Below are positions 43,741-51,599 of a stretch of 64,000 nucleotides of DNA, in pieces; position 1 is the stretch's first letter; each line of letters starts with the position of its first letter. The position numbers and the translations under genes are program-made. The stretch covers positions 1,013,972 through 1,077,971 of the forward strand of contig NZ_ML214298.1 of assembly GCF_004698125.1 (NCBI RefSeq), read 5' to 3'. This DNA comes from Halosimplex halophilum. GTDB taxonomy: Archaea; Halobacteriota; Halobacteria; Halobacteriales; Haloarculaceae. The notes beneath the pieces were generated by a model. It had not been told where the DNA came from. It saw only the letters and a list, made by a program, of their open reading frames with translations, and did not search any database.

Positions 43741-43908
43741 CGCTTGTGCCGGTGTAGACGATTGAGGTACTTCAATAGAACGGGTCTGGGATCGCGGCGG
43801 CCGAGGGGCGGACGACCGCGGCCGCCGGTCCGACCCGGGCGCCCGTCGGGGTCGTCGGTCCGGACGCCCGGGCGGTCACGGGCGAGCCTGCGGGCTATCG
43901 GCGGGCGG

Positions 43909-44541
43909 TCAGCCGCCGTCGGTCGCGGTGTCGGTCGGGGTACCCGTGGCGGTGTCGGTGCCGTTGTCCCCCTCGTCGTCGGCGAGCCACCAGTCCTCGT
44001 TATCGAGCAGGTCGTCCTCCTCGTCCTCGCCGACCGGGCTGAAGTTGATCGTCGTGAGCCACCCCTCCGTGTCGAACAGCGTGAACTCGGGGTCGATCGT
44101 GAACACCTCCGGCTGGACCGTGCCGTCGTCGGCGGTGTCGCCCGCGTCGTCGACGACGTAGCCGGCCTCCTCGTCGTACTCGGGGAGCTCGGCCTCCTCG
44201 GCGACGAAGATGGTCGCCCGCTCGCCGGTCCCGAGGTAGCGGATCATCCGCGTGTTGTAGTCCGACCAGACGTTGTCGCGGACCTCCTCGACGTTCGGGA
44301 CCCACTCTATCACCGGCGACGTGACGACGAAGTCCGCTCTCGGGCGCACGCTGTCGGTGAACAGGATCGCCTTCTGGGACTCCTGCACTCCGGCGTCGTC
44401 GCCGTCGTCGTCGTCCTGTGCCGCCGCGACGCCCGCGCCGGACGCGGCGGCGGTGCCCGCGGCCGCGAGCGCGCTCTTTTTCATCACTGATCGGCGCGAT
44501 TCCTCCGGGGTGTCGAACGGCAGGACGGAGTCGTCTGTCAT
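43909..44541 (-). CDS. Exported acidic protein, unknown function
   Basis: A 210-residue protein with a likely Tat signal (SRRSVMKKSALAAAGTAAAS) and a cleavage region near VAAAQDD. The mature part is very acidic, with a beta-rich core (KAILFTDSVRPRADFVV, MIRYLGTGERATIFVAEEAE, FTLFDTEGWLTTINFSP) and a Thr/Asp tail ending in TATDGG. I do not recognise a named family. No lipobox Cys or membrane anchor is visible, so it may be released or associate with the S-layer. The start lies about 240 bp from the cupin gene, and that gap holds no gene. Confidence 0.65.
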   Translation of the reverse strand: MTDDSVLPFDTPEESRRSVMKKSALAAAGTAAASGAGVAAAQDDDDGDDAGVQESQKAILFTDSVRPRADFVVTSPVIEWVPNVEEVRDNVWSDYNTRMIRYLGTGERATIFVAEEAELPEYDEEAGYVVDDAGDTADDGTVQPEVFTIDPEFTLFDTEGWLTTINFSPVGEDEEDDLLDNEDWWLADDEGDNGTDTATGTPTDTATDGG

Positions 44542-44784
44542 CGTGTGTCCCCGTGCGTCGGTTGCGGAGCCACGCTGAACAGTCCGGAGCCTGCCATCGA
44601 AACGGACACGCCGCCGTCGCCGGGGCGCTCACGCGCCGACGACAGGCGGAGTGGGGAGAGCGTCCACGCCCGCCGTTCGCGGCCGCGTTGCGGCCGCTAC
44701 CGCGCGATAGTCGACTCCTCTCGCCGTCCGCCCGGCTTGCAAGTTCCGCGGCGGCGGTTCGTCCCGCGGTCGACAGCTCGCCGC

Positions 44785-45402
44785 TCAGTCGCGGAACGGC
44801 GGCGAGTCGAACGCCGCGCCGCAGCCGTCGCACGCCGCGACGACCGCGCCGCCGTCGTCGAGCGCGAGCGTCAGCGCGTCCCTCCCGCAGTCCGGGCACG
44901 GCGCCGGGACGCGCTCGGCGCCGCAGGCGGGACACCGGAACGACAGCGCGTCGCCCGCGGCGTCGAGGGCGAAGTCAGCCTCGCCGCAGTCGGGACAGCG
45001 GACGGGCACGCGAACGTCGGTGGTCTCCCTCGGCGCGCCGATAGCGAGCGCGACCAGGTCGTCGTCGCCGCGGTTGTCCCCCGACTGGTACTCGCCGGGG
45101 GCGAACCGGACCGCCTCGCCCGCGGGGACGGTGACTACCCGGCCGCTCCGGGCGGTATTCGACCCGCCCGGGTCGTCGGGATCCCGACCGGGGAGCGTCT
45201 CGAACGTCGCGGTGCCGTCGAGGACGACGAACACCTCCTCCTGGTCGGCGTGGGTGTGGAGCCCGCTCGGGAACCCCTCGCCGGGCGGGATCCGGTAGCG
45301 GTTGATCGCGACGCCGTCGGTGGCCAGCGGGTCGGAGAGCCCGCGGCGGTCGACGCCGGCGGTCGGTCCGTCGGTCGGCTCGTCGAACGCGACGCGTTCC
45401 AT
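44785..45402 (-). CDS. Cupin domain fused to two zinc ribbons
   Basis: A 205-residue cytoplasmic protein. Residues about 25-120 form a cupin: PSGLHTHADQEEVFVVLDGT supplies the metal-binding His/Glu set and FAPGEYQSGDNRGDD the second strand block. The C-terminal third has two zinc ribbons, RCPDCGEADF paired with FRCPACGAE and PCPDCGRDA paired with ACDGCGAAF. The fusion of a small-molecule sensor/enzyme fold with zinc ribbons suggests a regulator or a protein that docks on nucleic acid, but no function is known. The ATG at 45402 (MERVAFDEPT) is used. Confidence 0.75.
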   Translation of the reverse strand: MERVAFDEPTDGPTAGVDRRGLSDPLATDGVAINRYRIPPGEGFPSGLHTHADQEEVFVVLDGTATFETLPGRDPDDPGGSNTARSGRVVTVPAGEAVRFAPGEYQSGDNRGDDDLVALAIGAPRETTDVRVPVRCPDCGEADFALDAAGDALSFRCPACGAERVPAPCPDCGRDALTLALDDGGAVVAACDGCGAAFDSPPFRD

Positions 45403-45470
45403 GTCGGCCACTCGCGGCCGAGCGAGAAATCTCTGTGGGCGCCAGGGGGCGACCCGACCGCCGACCGCGC

Positions 45471-46070
45471 TCACACACCGAGCCACTCGTCATTGCGGAC
45501 CTCGTAGCCGTTCGACCGACAGAACTTCGCTGCCCGCCGCCGCACGTCCCGGGACCCCGGGAGTCTCTCTTTCTCGCGGATGCGCTCGACGATCCAGTCG
45601 GCGACGACCGGGATCCCCTCGTCGTCGTCGACGGCGTCGATGGCTCTGAGCTCCCGGAAGGTCCGCTCGTACCCCTCGTACTGGGAACTCCCGAACTCGA
45701 CGCCCCGGAGTTCGTCGGCCGCCTCGACGATCCGTCGCATCGCCGCGGCGACCGTCGGGCGCTGGACGCGCGCGCGGACCGCCTCGGGCGAGTCGTACGC
45801 CTCGCGCTCGGACCGCGGGAGCAGCTCCGCCAGGTCGTGGGTCTCCCCCTCGGACTCGACGGTGTGGTAGCCGACCGCCTCGACGAGCTCCAGCCCCGTC
45901 GCCGGGAACGTCACCGCGTCGAGCTCGGTTTCGAGGTCCGCCAGTTCGCGCTCGTCGACCGGCGGTTCGGTCTCGTCGCCGCGTTCGAGCTCCTCCAGCA
46001 TCGCCCGCGTTCGCTGTCGGTTCGCCTCGTCCCGGGCCTGCTTGTCTCTCCCCGCTCTGTCGTCTGGCAT
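45471..46070 (-). CDS. Conserved haloarchaeal acidic protein (DUF5789-like)
   Basis: A 199-residue soluble, mostly helical protein. It starts MPDDRAGRDKQARDEANRQR (a charged helix), continues with FPATGLELVEAVGYHTVESE and VQRPTVAAAMRRIVEAADEL, and ends with RRRAAKFCRSNGYEVRNDEW. This block order is one I recall from a widespread haloarchaeal family, probably DUF5789, though I am not certain of the number. No enzymatic motif is seen. The strong conservation pattern suggests a housekeeping role. Confidence 0.65.
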   Translation of the reverse strand: MPDDRAGRDKQARDEANRQRTRAMLEELERGDETEPPVDERELADLETELDAVTFPATGLELVEAVGYHTVESEGETHDLAELLPRSEREAYDSPEAVRARVQRPTVAAAMRRIVEAADELRGVEFGSSQYEGYERTFRELRAIDAVDDDEGIPVVADWIVERIREKERLPGSRDVRRRAAKFCRSNGYEVRNDEWLGV

Positions 46071-46231
46071 CCCGTGAATTTGGAGTCGGGCGCGGATAAC
46101 CCTGTGGTCGGCACGGTCCGGCCGGCGTCGCCCCGCGGTCGAACCGTTCGGTCGACGCCCCCACGTGTCCGTTCGGTTTCAAAAACGGGCTTCAGCGAAC
46201 GCCTTTACCGACGGCGACCGAGATGTGTGGT

Positions 46232-47995
46232 ATGGCAACGGAGTCCACGGACGGGCCGGACGGCTACGAGGCGGCGGCCGACCTCGACGCGCTCCGCGAG
46301 GACGGGCGGGCGGTGACGACGGTCGGCGGTCACAGCATCGCGCTCTTCCACCACGAAGGGGAGGTGTACGGGGTGGACAACCGCTGTCCGCACATGGGGT
46401 TTCCCCTGTCGAAGGGGACCGTCGAGGACGGGCTGCTGACGTGTCACTGGCACCACGCGCGGTTCGAGCTGTCCTGCGGGGACACGTTCGACATCTGGGC
46501 CGACGACGTGCAGACGTTCCCGACGGCGGTCCGCGAGGGCACGGTGTACGTCGACCCCGACCCCGAGACGGACGTGGCACCGGAGGTCCACTGGCGCAAC
46601 CGACTCGTCGACGGCATGGCCGAGAACCTCTCGCTCGTGCTCGCCAAGAGCGCGATCCACCTCGACGGCCTCGGCGAGGGGTTCGCGACCCCGCTGGAGA
46701 CGGCGGTCGACTTCGGGACGAAGTACCGCGCCGACGGCTGGGGGCGCGGGCTGACCACGCTGGGCGCGATGGCGAACCTCTACGACGAGGTCGACCACGA
46801 CGAGAAACAGCGGGCGATGTTCGTCGGCGTCCGCGAGGTGGCGAGCAACTGCGCGGGCGAGCCCCCCAGGTTCGACCAGTACGCGCTGGACAACGAGGAC
46901 CTCTCGAAGGACCGCCTGAAGTCGTGGTTCCGCGAGACCTGCGAGGTCCGCGACGCGGACGGCGCGGAGCGCTGCCTGCGGGCGGCGACCGCCACGCTCC
47001 CGCCCGAGGACCTCGCCGAGATCCTCGTCGCCGCCGCGACCGACCACCTCTACATGAACAGCAGCCACACGGTCGACTTCATCAACAAAGCGTTCGAGAC
47101 GCTCGACCACGTCGGCTGGGAGAAGGCGCCGGACGTGCTGGCGGCGACGGTCGACACGATCACCGACGGCTCCCGCGCCGAGGAGACGAGTTCCTGGCGC
47201 CAGCCGGTCGACGTGGCCGAACTCTGTTTCGACGCCGACGGCGACATCGCCGAGCTCTCGGCGGCGGGCGCCGGGGAGTCCTGGGAGCGGCCCGACGACT
47301 TCGTCGACCGGCTGCTCGGCGACGATCCCCACGCCATCGACGAGGCGCTCCGGGACGCGGTCCGGAACGGTGCGACGACCGAGCAACTGGCCCACGCGGT
47401 CGCCGTGGCGGCGCTCCGGCGGGTCGCGCACTTCGCGACCAGCAACGAGTTCGGCGACTGGAACACGGTCCATCACACCTTCTCGTTCGCCAACGCGGTC
47501 GAGCGGCTCGCGGGCCGCACCGACGCCGACGACCTGTATCGCGCGTGCTGGCAGGGGGCCATGTCGGTCTACCTGGACCGCTTCCTCAACCAGCCGAAGG
47601 CGCCGCTCCCCGAGGTCGGCGCCGGCGAGGGCGACGACCCCGCGGAGTTGCGCGAGCGGCTGCTGGAGACCTTCGACGAGCAGGGTCGCGTCGACGAGGC
47701 CGGGCGGATCGTCTCCCGCCACTTCGACGCCGGCGGCGATCCCGACCGGCTGAAGCGGACGATGGCCGAGGGGCTCCTGCGGGAGGACGCCGGCTTCCAC
47801 ACCCTCCAGAACGTCGAGGGCGGGTTCGCGCAGTTCGAGAGCGCCGAGAGCGACCGCGAGCGGCGGCTGGCGCTGATCGCCCCCGCGAGGTACATGGCCG
47901 CGCACTTCCCGACCCGACGGGAGGCCGAGCAGACGTTCACCATCGCCGAGCGGCTGTATCGGGGCGAGAACATCCACGAGGCGGCGGACGACTGA
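46232..47995 (+). CDS. Rieske [2Fe-2S] protein with long helical C-terminal domain
   Basis: A 587-residue soluble protein. Residues about 15-110 form a Rieske ferredoxin domain whose cluster ligands are CPHMGF and CHWHHARF. The remaining 470 residues are all-helical with several conserved His/Asn patches (SHTVDFINKAFETLDHVGW, NTVHHTFSFANAVERLAG). They lack the usual catalytic domain of aromatic-ring dioxygenases (no 2-His-1-carboxylate motif recognised). An electron-transfer or oxidoreductase role is inferred. GCCTTTACC about 25-30 bp before ATG 46232 supports that start over the ATG at 46223. Confidence 0.82.
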   Translation: MATESTDGPDGYEAAADLDALREDGRAVTTVGGHSIALFHHEGEVYGVDNRCPHMGFPLSKGTVEDGLLTCHWHHARFELSCGDTFDIWADDVQTFPTAVREGTVYVDPDPETDVAPEVHWRNRLVDGMAENLSLVLAKSAIHLDGLGEGFATPLETAVDFGTKYRADGWGRGLTTLGAMANLYDEVDHDEKQRAMFVGVREVASNCAGEPPRFDQYALDNEDLSKDRLKSWFRETCEVRDADGAERCLRAATATLPPEDLAEILVAAATDHLYMNSSHTVDFINKAFETLDHVGWEKAPDVLAATVDTITDGSRAEETSSWRQPVDVAELCFDADGDIAELSAAGAGESWERPDDFVDRLLGDDPHAIDEALRDAVRNGATTEQLAHAVAVAALRRVAHFATSNEFGDWNTVHHTFSFANAVERLAGRTDADDLYRACWQGAMSVYLDRFLNQPKAPLPEVGAGEGDDPAELRERLLETFDEQGRVDEAGRIVSRHFDAGGDPDRLKRTMAEGLLREDAGFHTLQNVEGGFAQFESAESDRERRLALIAPARYMAAHFPTRREAEQTFTIAERLYRGENIHEAADD

Positions 47996-48162
47996 CGACG
48001 GCGATCGACCCGCGCCCCGCCGGTCGGTTCCGGCCTTGAGATCGCCTGCAGTAGCCTGATTTCGGCCACGGGCCCAGGTGTGTGTGTGAGTTTACACGCC
48101 CGCAGGTCCGCGCGCGGACGGCCGGCCGACGACAGGGCAGCGAGTCCGCGGCGAGCACGCGG

Positions 48163-48771
48163 ATGAGCTTCCTCACGGTACTCCCGCTCGCGGTCGTGAT
48201 GGTCGCCGGACCGCAGTTCCTCAGCGCCGTCTTCCTGGCGACGAGTCGCGACTGGCGGCGCAACTCCGCGCTGTTCGTCTCCGGGGCGGCGGTCTCCATC
48301 TCGGCGGTGGTCGCGCTGACCTACCTCCTCGGCGGCGTGTCAGCGGTCGGGGGCGAGGGGTCGAACGGCCCGCTCTCGACGGTGGTGGTCGTGCTGATCG
48401 TCGCGGCGATGATATCCACGTTCCTCGGGCGCGCGGAGTCCGAGCCGCCGAAGTGGATGGGGAAACTGGAGCGGGCCTCCCCGCGCTTTTCCTTCCGGCT
48501 CGGCTTTCTCCTGCTCGGCGTGTTCCCGACCGACATCGTCACGTCGGTCGCCGTCGGGTCCTATCTCGCCGCGAACGACCTCCCGCTGGTCGACGCCGCC
48601 CCGTTCGTCGCGCTTACGCTGCTGTTGCTCGCGCTTCCCTCCCTCGCGGTGGCGCTGCTCGGCGCTCGCGCCGAGACGTTGCTCCCCCGCGTCCGCGACT
48701 GGATGCACGACAGCGCCTGGGTCGTCAACGAGGTCGTCCTCGCGTTCTTCCTCGTGTTGGTGCTCACCTGA
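48163..48771 (+). CDS. GAP-family membrane protein (Sap/sulfolipid-1-addressing type)
   Basis: Membrane protein of 202 residues with six predicted spans, starting LTVLPLAVVMVAGPQFLSAV and including FRLGFLLLGVFPTDIVTSVAVG. The layout resembles the GAP (LysE-superfamily-like) proteins known from mycobacteria as Sap. Those are linked to export of lipids or small molecules; the function here is inferred only. The ATG at 48163 sits directly before the first span. A GTG 27 codons upstream would add an Arg-rich segment and is less likely. Confidence 0.65.
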   Translation: MSFLTVLPLAVVMVAGPQFLSAVFLATSRDWRRNSALFVSGAAVSISAVVALTYLLGGVSAVGGEGSNGPLSTVVVVLIVAAMISTFLGRAESEPPKWMGKLERASPRFSFRLGFLLLGVFPTDIVTSVAVGSYLAANDLPLVDAAPFVALTLLLLALPSLAVALLGARAETLLPRVRDWMHDSAWVVNEVVLAFFLVLVLT

Positions 48772-48879
48772 CCGTCGATAGCTGCGCTGTTCCCGCCTCC
48801 TCGCGAGGAGCGGTCGTCCACGAGCGCCGAGTACCTGAGTCGCGGCGGGGCGGTCCATCGGGGAGCGGACGACCGGGTC

Positions 48880-50523
48880 TCAACCGCGCCGCGTGGCCGC
48901 GAAGAGACCGGCCAGGAGCGCGACCGAGGCGGCCGCGACGCCGAATCCGGGACCGTCGCCGGACGTGGCCGCCGTCGCGGTGCGGCCGGCGGTCGCCGTT
49001 CCGGTGGTGTCCGCGGTGGTCGGCGTCGCAGTCGACGTGCCAGCCTTCGTGCCCGCCCCCGTCCGCGTGGCCGTCTTCGGAGTCGTCGGCGGCTCGGGCG
49101 GCGCGGTCGCCGCCGGGGTTGCCGTCTGTGTCGCGGTGGGTCTCGCTGTCGCTGTCCCGGTGGCGGTCGGCTCGGCCGTCGCGGTCGGCGTGGGCGTCGG
49201 AGTGACCGTGGTCACGCCGGCGCCGTCGACCCCGAACTCGACGGAGAGTTCGCCGTACTCCGTCTTCGGCACGTCGGCGGTCGTCGTGAACTCGGTGTCC
49301 GGCGGGCGGCCGTACTCGCCGTCGCCGTCGGCGTCCCAGAGGAGTTCCAGGTCCACCGATCCGCCCGGTGATCCGTCGAGCCCCTCGAACGCGACGGTCT
49401 GCTCGCTTCGCCCCTCCGGGACGACCGCCTCGCGGCTGTAGTACTCGCCTCCGCTCCTGAGGTCGACGACGAACAGCGCCCCGTCGGGGACGCGGATCGA
49501 CGCGTTCACGCGCAGCGTCCACGAGTCCGCGCCCGACTCGACGGCCGTCGCCGCGAGGTCCGACCAGCGCGGCTCCGGCCCGACGACGACGCGGCGCTCC
49601 CAGACCGTCCTGTTCCCGTTCGTCACCCGGAGGGTGAACCGCTCGCGGTCGGCCGTCGAGAGGCCGGTCAGCCACGCGTCGAACTCCGACCGCGAGCGCT
49701 CGGGGTCGGCGGCCGCGGAGGCGTTCGCGGTCGTGGTCACGGTGTCGTCGGCCAGCACCGTCCCGTTCGACCCGACCGCCGCGACCTCGACGGTCCGCCC
49801 GGGCAGGAGGTTCGTGTACCCCGACAGTATCGCCTCGTCGGCGCCCGCGTCGATCCGGGCCGGCCCCCGCCCGCTCGTCCGGAGGCCCGCCGTCGGCGAG
49901 TCGACGGTCGCGTCCGGGCCGACGAAGGCGAAGTTGTCTTCGAGCGGCGGCCCCTCCGGGCGTTCGAGCGTCACCTCGAAGTCGTCCCAGTCGGGGAACG
50001 ACGGGAACCGCTCGTCGCTGTCCCGTTCGGTCACCACGATGTCGCTCGTGTCGACGACCGCGTACGTCGTCGCGGTCCGGCGGTCCCGGACGACGCGCGT
50101 CTCGCTCCGTTCGAGCGCGATCTCGTAGGGCCGGCGGTTCGGTCCCACGAGCGCCCGGACCGTCAGGTTCGTCCGCGACTCCTCCAGCGCGGCGAAGAAC
50201 CGCTCGGTCGCGGTCGCGCCGTCGGCGGCCGCGACCGACTCGTTCAGCGCCTCGGACCGGATCCGGACCACGAGCGTATCGCCGTAGACGACGGTGTCGT
50301 CGTAGCCGGGTTCGGTGAGCGTCCCGTTCGATCGCAGCGCGCGAACGTCGCCCGCGTCGGCGATCCGGTCGTCGACGGACCCGTTCGCGGCGAGCACTGT
50401 GAGGTTCGCGCCGGACTGGCCGCCGTCGGCCGCGACACCGCCGGCGACGGCGGCGCCCGCCAGTCCCACGAGCACCAGCGCGGCGAGCGCTGTCCGGTTC
50501 GCGGTCGGTGAGCGGAGGGCCAT
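48880..50523 (-). CDS. PGF-CTERM surface glycoprotein
   Basis: Exported 547-residue cell-surface protein. A signal peptide (ALAALVLVGLAGAAVAGGVA) is followed by beta-rich domains with many N-glycosylation sequons (NLT, NGS, NGT, NES). A Thr/Pro/Ala-rich stalk covers about 435-515. The C-terminus DGPGFGVAAASVALLAGLFA followed by TRRG is a textbook PGF-CTERM, recognised and processed by archaeosortase A for lipid attachment. Function of the outer domains is unknown; BGTF/DUF7827-like surface domains are the nearest comparison I can offer, from memory only. Confidence 0.82.
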   Translation of the reverse strand: MALRSPTANRTALAALVLVGLAGAAVAGGVAADGGQSGANLTVLAANGSVDDRIADAGDVRALRSNGTLTEPGYDDTVVYGDTLVVRIRSEALNESVAAADGATATERFFAALEESRTNLTVRALVGPNRRPYEIALERSETRVVRDRRTATTYAVVDTSDIVVTERDSDERFPSFPDWDDFEVTLERPEGPPLEDNFAFVGPDATVDSPTAGLRTSGRGPARIDAGADEAILSGYTNLLPGRTVEVAAVGSNGTVLADDTVTTTANASAAADPERSRSEFDAWLTGLSTADRERFTLRVTNGNRTVWERRVVVGPEPRWSDLAATAVESGADSWTLRVNASIRVPDGALFVVDLRSGGEYYSREAVVPEGRSEQTVAFEGLDGSPGGSVDLELLWDADGDGEYGRPPDTEFTTTADVPKTEYGELSVEFGVDGAGVTTVTPTPTPTATAEPTATGTATARPTATQTATPAATAPPEPPTTPKTATRTGAGTKAGTSTATPTTADTTGTATAGRTATAATSGDGPGFGVAAASVALLAGLFAATRRG

Positions 50524-50621
50524 ATCGCGGCGTGTCGGCCGAGCGAAATAAATGCCTTCTGTCCGGCGAGCGCCCCGCCGACCCCCGACAGCTAACTACC
50601 CGGCGCGAGTGGTTGTCGGCA

Positions 50622-51146
50622 ATGACGAGGGGTCCCGGACTGGTCGGCGACGAGCGCGGCGGCGTCGAGCGGTGGGTCGTCTGGCTGGTCGCCGTCGCGG
50701 TCGTCGCCGGGCTCGTCGGCTCGGTCGTCTACCTCGGCGACGAACTCCGCCGCGACAGCCCCGGCGCCGACTTCTCCGTGGCGTTCGACGCCGAAGCCGG
50801 ATCGGTGACCGTCGAACACGCCGGCGGCGATTCGATCTCCGATCGGACGACCGAGCGGCTGTCCGTCGTCGTCCTCGACAGTTCGGCCGGGACGAGCGCG
50901 GAAGTGGTGTGGGTCGGCGACTCGCCCGGCGCGACCAAACGGGGGGTGGGGTATCCGGTCGCTCCCGGCGACTCGCTGACGGTCGACGACCCCAGCGTGG
51001 ACGCCGACGGCGACGGGAACTACCTGGACGCCGAGCGGAGCGTGGGGTTCTACCTGGAGTCCGGGGACAGCGTTCGGGTGGTGTGGACCGGCTCGATGCG
51101 CGGGACGAGACAGTCGGTGACGCTCGCGAACGCAACGCTGGAGTGA
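50622..51146 (+). CDS. Pilin-like single-span protein, paralogue of 2698-3060
   Basis: A 174-residue protein with a short charged N-terminus (MTRGPGLVGDERGGVER), one hydrophobic segment (VVWLVAVAVVAGLVGSVVYL, about 19-38) and an extracellular beta domain. The core VTVEHAGG and the near-terminal VRVVWTGSMRG repeat the layout of the protein at 2698-3060 (VRITHAGG, VRIVWSPGRG), with about 50 extra residues between. No clear prepilin peptidase site is visible. Divergent from the PGF-CTERM gene 98 bp away; repeat copy 3 begins about 50 bp past the stop. Confidence 0.62.
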   Translation: MTRGPGLVGDERGGVERWVVWLVAVAVVAGLVGSVVYLGDELRRDSPGADFSVAFDAEAGSVTVEHAGGDSISDRTTERLSVVVLDSSAGTSAEVVWVGDSPGATKRGVGYPVAPGDSLTVDDPSVDADGDGNYLDAERSVGFYLESGDSVRVVWTGSMRGTRQSVTLANATLE

Positions 51147-51197
51147 GCGGGTTCGTCTTCGGTGTCTCTGAGAGGACTGCACTCTGCGGTGAGCGCT

Positions 51198-51573
51198 GAA
51201 AGCCCTCGGCGCGCTCGCTCTGAATCGGATCGACCGCACTCGACAGCAGGCGTTGAAAGCCCTCGGCGCGCTCGCGGTCGCTGAGCGGGATATCCGCGCT
51301 CTCCGCACCGCCCGCTCACGGCACAGCCGTTCGCTTCGAGGCGCTGCGCGCCTCGCACCGCGCGGATAGTGCCCGCTCAGACGACTGGATAAACGCGAGC
51401 GCGCCTCGCCCTTTCAGTCCACCAGGGACCGCGACCGCACGGTGTGGCACCGCGCCCGCCCCGCACAGCACCGCAACGGGCCACGAGCCTCCCCAGCCGA
51501 TTCGCGACACGCGAGTCGCGAATCCCTCGCACGGCTCGGTCGCGCGCACGAGAGCGCGCGACAGCGCGCGCCG
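51198..51573 (+). repeat. Structured intergenic repeat, copy 3
   Basis: Fills the gap between two convergent genes. The half unit GAAAGCCCTCGGCGCG (51198-51213) precedes the identical 33-nt core (51255-51287) by exactly 57 nt. The foldback is longer (51254-51416) because its apical loop holds an extra module (GCTCACGGCACAGCCGTTCG, about 51314-51333, plus GCGCGCCTCGCACCGC). In copy 2 that module lies downstream. Outer and inner stems match copy 2. The 3' part, CGAGCCTCCCCAGCCGATTC then GAATCCCTCGCACGGC, and the final GCGCGCGCC correspond to the end of copy 1. Confidence 0.85.
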
Positions 51574-51599
51574 TTCGGAAGGTCGTCGTTCTGGGCCGT

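Noticed and set aside
40274-51573. CRISPR array
   Set aside because: The 57-nt period between repeat units suggested a repeat-spacer pattern, but there are only two or three units per site, the interval is partly conserved rather than unique, and no cas gene is present.
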